The position numbers and the translations under genes are program-made. From assembly GCA_963786305.1 (NCBI GenBank), contig CAWAYL010000002.1:1-64000 (forward strand): 64,000 bases of DNA, read 5' to 3'. How positions within the stretch are numbered: the first letter of the stretch is position 1; each line of letters begins with the position of its first letter. This document shows positions 61,970-64,000 of this stretch, in pieces. The DNA comes from CAKZLS01 sp963786305. GTDB taxonomy: Bacteria; Pseudomonadota; Alphaproteobacteria; Rhodospirillales; Defluviicoccaceae. Under the pieces are notes generated by a model. That model made no database searches and was not told the DNA's origin. It saw only the letters and a program-made list of their open reading frames with translations.

Positions 61970-64000
61970 ATGGAGCTCATGAGCATGTCCCGCCTGGGCC
62001 TCCGCCTGACCCCGCACGGGCACCTCGTTGCCGAGGAGGCCGAAGACTCTCCAGAGCTGGAAGACAAGATCGCGGCGCGGCTTATCGAGGCCTTTGCCCG
62101 AGGTTCCGGAGACGGCCTGATGCAGCTGGGGGCGGGCGAGGTGGGGCGGGCATTACCGCCCGTTCTTGTCTGGTGGCGCGACTTCGCGGCGCGCTATGTC
62201 GAGGGGCTGTGCGCGCGTTGGTCGGACGCGGCCTCCGCGGTGCCGCCACCGGATGAAGGTGAACGCGCCACCCTGGTGCTGACGGCGCCGATGATGCCCG
62301 GGGCCGAGTACCTGAACCCGGATGTCTTGAAGGCGCTCTGGGAGGAGGTGGGAACAGCCTTCGAGGCCTCCCTGGCTGGTGCCGGATTCAATCTCCAGGC
62401 CTTTCTCAAGAGTTTGAACCCGGCCTGGAACCTGGTCGGGCGGGTGCATTTCAATCTGGCGGAAAACCGGCGCGATCCCGATCTGCCCTTCGCTTTCCTG
62501 GCGACCTACACCACGGGGCTGTCGGCGAAGGCGACGGCCCAGCATGTGCCGCTCGGGCAGGCGTTGAGCGAATATTCCGGGGCGGCGAACCGCGACAAGT
62601 TGCTGTCGCTGCTGGTGCCGGTGCAGCGCGCCGCCGAAACCTGTGGCTGGCTGAAGGCGACGGTCGACGCGGGAGAAATATTCCATCCCCTGCGTTGGGG
62701 TGTGGCGGAGGCGTCGCAATTCCTCGCCAGTGCGCCCGAGTTGGAAAGCGCTGGCGTGATCGTGCGCATGCCCGCCACATGGCGCGCTAATCGCCCCGCG
62801 CGGCCGATGGTCGCGGCGACGATCGGCGCGAGCGCCCCGTCCGGTACGGGCCTCGATGGGCTGCTCGATTTCCAGGTGGACGTTGCGCTGGAGGGAGAGC
62901 CGCTTACCGCGGAGGAGATCGCCGCGCTGCTCGCCGGCACCGAGGCGCTGGTTTTGTTGCGCGGCCAATGGGTGGAGGTCGACCGCGAACGCCTGGAACG
63001 CGCGATGCGGCAATTCAAGGAGGCGGAAACCCTGGCCGCGGAGAAGCGGCCTATCCTTTGCCGAGGCCATGCGCATGCTGGCCGGGGCGATGATCACCGA
63101 AGACGGCCACGGACATCGACGTCGCCGATTGGTCGCAGGTGACGCCCGGGCCTTTTCTCGCCAAGACGCTGAAGGCGTTGCGCAGCCCCGATGGCGCGTT
63201 TGTCGATCCCGGCCCGGCCTTCAAGGGAAAGCTACGGCCCTATCAGATGGCGGGAGTGCAATGGATGCACCTTCTGAGCGGGCTTGGGCTGGGGGCATGC
63301 CTCGCCGACGATATGGGACTGGGAAAGACGATCCAGGTGCTGTCGCTGCTTCTGACGCAGGGGCGTGAAAACAAGGAAAAGCAACCGAGCCTGCTGGTGG
63401 CGCCGGCCTCGCTGCTCGCCAACTGGGTGGCGGAAATCGAGCGATTCTGCCCCAGCCTGAACGCCTTGATCGTGCACTCTTCAACCATGTCGGCGGAACG
63501 GATGAAACAATTGACGCCGGACGGGTTCGCGGGCCGCGACCTGGTGATCACCAGCTATGGCACGCTCCTGCGCTCGCCCGTTCTGGCGGAGACCAGCTGG
63601 CGCCTGCTCGTCCTCGACGAAGCCCAGGCGATCAAGAACCCGAAGGCCAAGCAGACCCGGGCGGCCAAGGCCCTGAAGGCGAAGGCGCGCGTCGCGCTGA
63701 CCGGCACCCCGGTAGAGAACCACCTGGGCGACCTGTGGTCGATCTTCGATTTCATCAACCCCGGCCTTCTCGGAACGTCCAGACAGTTCTCCAACTACGC
63801 CAAGGGACTGGCGGAGCGCGCCCACAATCCCTATGGCCCCCTGCGCGACCTGGTGCGCCCCTATATCCTGCGACGGATGAAGACGGACAAGTCGGTCATC
63901 GACGACCTGCCGGACAAGACCGAGGTCAAGGCGTACTGCACCTTAAGCCGCAAGCAGGCGGCGCTCTACGAGCAGACGGTGTCGGATCTGGGCGAGGCGC
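61970..64000 (+). CDS. SNF2-family DEAD/DEAH helicase, cut by the window edge (one or two frameshifts)
   Basis: The N-terminal 380 residues (SRLGLRLTPHGHLVAEEAED, VLTAPMMPGAEYLNPDVLKA, AENRRDPDLPFAFLATYTTG) match the SNF2-associated region of HepA/RapA-like bacterial proteins. After a break near 63050 (SFAEAMRMLAGAMITEDG) and another near 63105, the ATPase follows: GKLRPYQMAGVQWMHLLSGL, LADDMGLGKTIQVLSLLL (Walker A), LLVLDEAQAIKNPKAKQTRA (DEAQ box), RVALTGTPVENHLGDLWSIF and LRPYILRRMKTDKSVIDDLP. The second RecA lobe lies beyond 64000. It translocates on double-stranded DNA by family; no specific role can be read. MSMSRLGLRL at 61979 is an alternative start. Confidence 0.9.

Noticed and set aside
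61970..64000. SNF2 helicase as part of a phage-defence island
   Set aside because: Only the first two thirds are visible, and no methyltransferase, nuclease or other defence gene is in the window.

Overview
The window looks like a high-G+C alphaproteobacterium, probably Rhodospirillales-like. The basis is gene order (infA-maf-rng-yacG beside tRNA-Phe; Suv3-like helicase, S4 protein, fdxA and carD together), protein character, and a very large cobalamin cluster. No rRNA or taxonomic marker is present to settle it. Roughly half of the genes, including htpG, acnA, rng and cobN, can only be read by joining two or three frames. Single-base indels in the assembly explain this better than gene decay, so broken genes are annotated as one CDS with the approximate break points.

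Layout. 1-2.7 kb: tRNA-Phe and the minus-strand run infA, maf, rng, yacG. 2.7-9.9 kb: a tight six-gene minus-strand glycan operon (deacetylase-glycosyltransferase fusion, DegT aminotransferase, Gfo/Idh/MocA dehydrogenase, hexapeptide acetyltransferase, FAD flavoprotein, second deacetylase). 10.2-17.1 kb: a signalling island with a multi-PAS histidine kinase and receiver on the minus strand, divergent from pseudo-receiver, KaiA/RsbU-type domain, kaiB and kaiC on the plus strand, followed by a solo LuxR-type regulator. 17.4-20.7 kb: ada, a YgjP-like metalloprotease, a DapA-family aldolase/lyase and a YcgN-like protein. 20.8-45.7 kb: cobalamin synthesis (cobB, cbiD, cobK, cobM, cobJ, cbiG, cobI, cobL, cobH, cbiX, cobD, cobQ, cobO, cobN, cobW, cobU, a phosphatase, cobS, cobT), interleaved with SCO and TauE/SafE-type copper/oxidase genes, a DUF429-like gene, a GST and a SYLF lipoprotein. 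45.8-61.9 kb: mostly housekeeping and stress genes (M48 protease, SLOG protein, degenerate phosphoesterase, carD, fdxA, terB, hslR, helicase, TPR protein, pcm, htpG, DUF1223, acnA, RatA). 62-64 kb: a SNF2 helicase cut by the window edge.

How the parts work together. The cobalamin genes cover nearly the whole corrin pathway, nucleotide-loop assembly and adenosylation, but mix oxygen-independent markers (CbiX, CbiD, CbiG) with the late-insertion chelatase subunit CobN. The glycan operon looks like a modified amino-sugar module plus polymer-handling enzymes.

The most interesting locus is 13.6-16.3 kb. A receiver lacking its phospho-aspartate is followed directly by a stand-alone KaiA/RsbU-fold domain and then by kaiB and kaiC. 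This is the domain order of cyanobacterial KaiA, either split into two genes or one gene broken by an indel, so the locus may encode a complete KaiABC-like timer outside the cyanobacteria.
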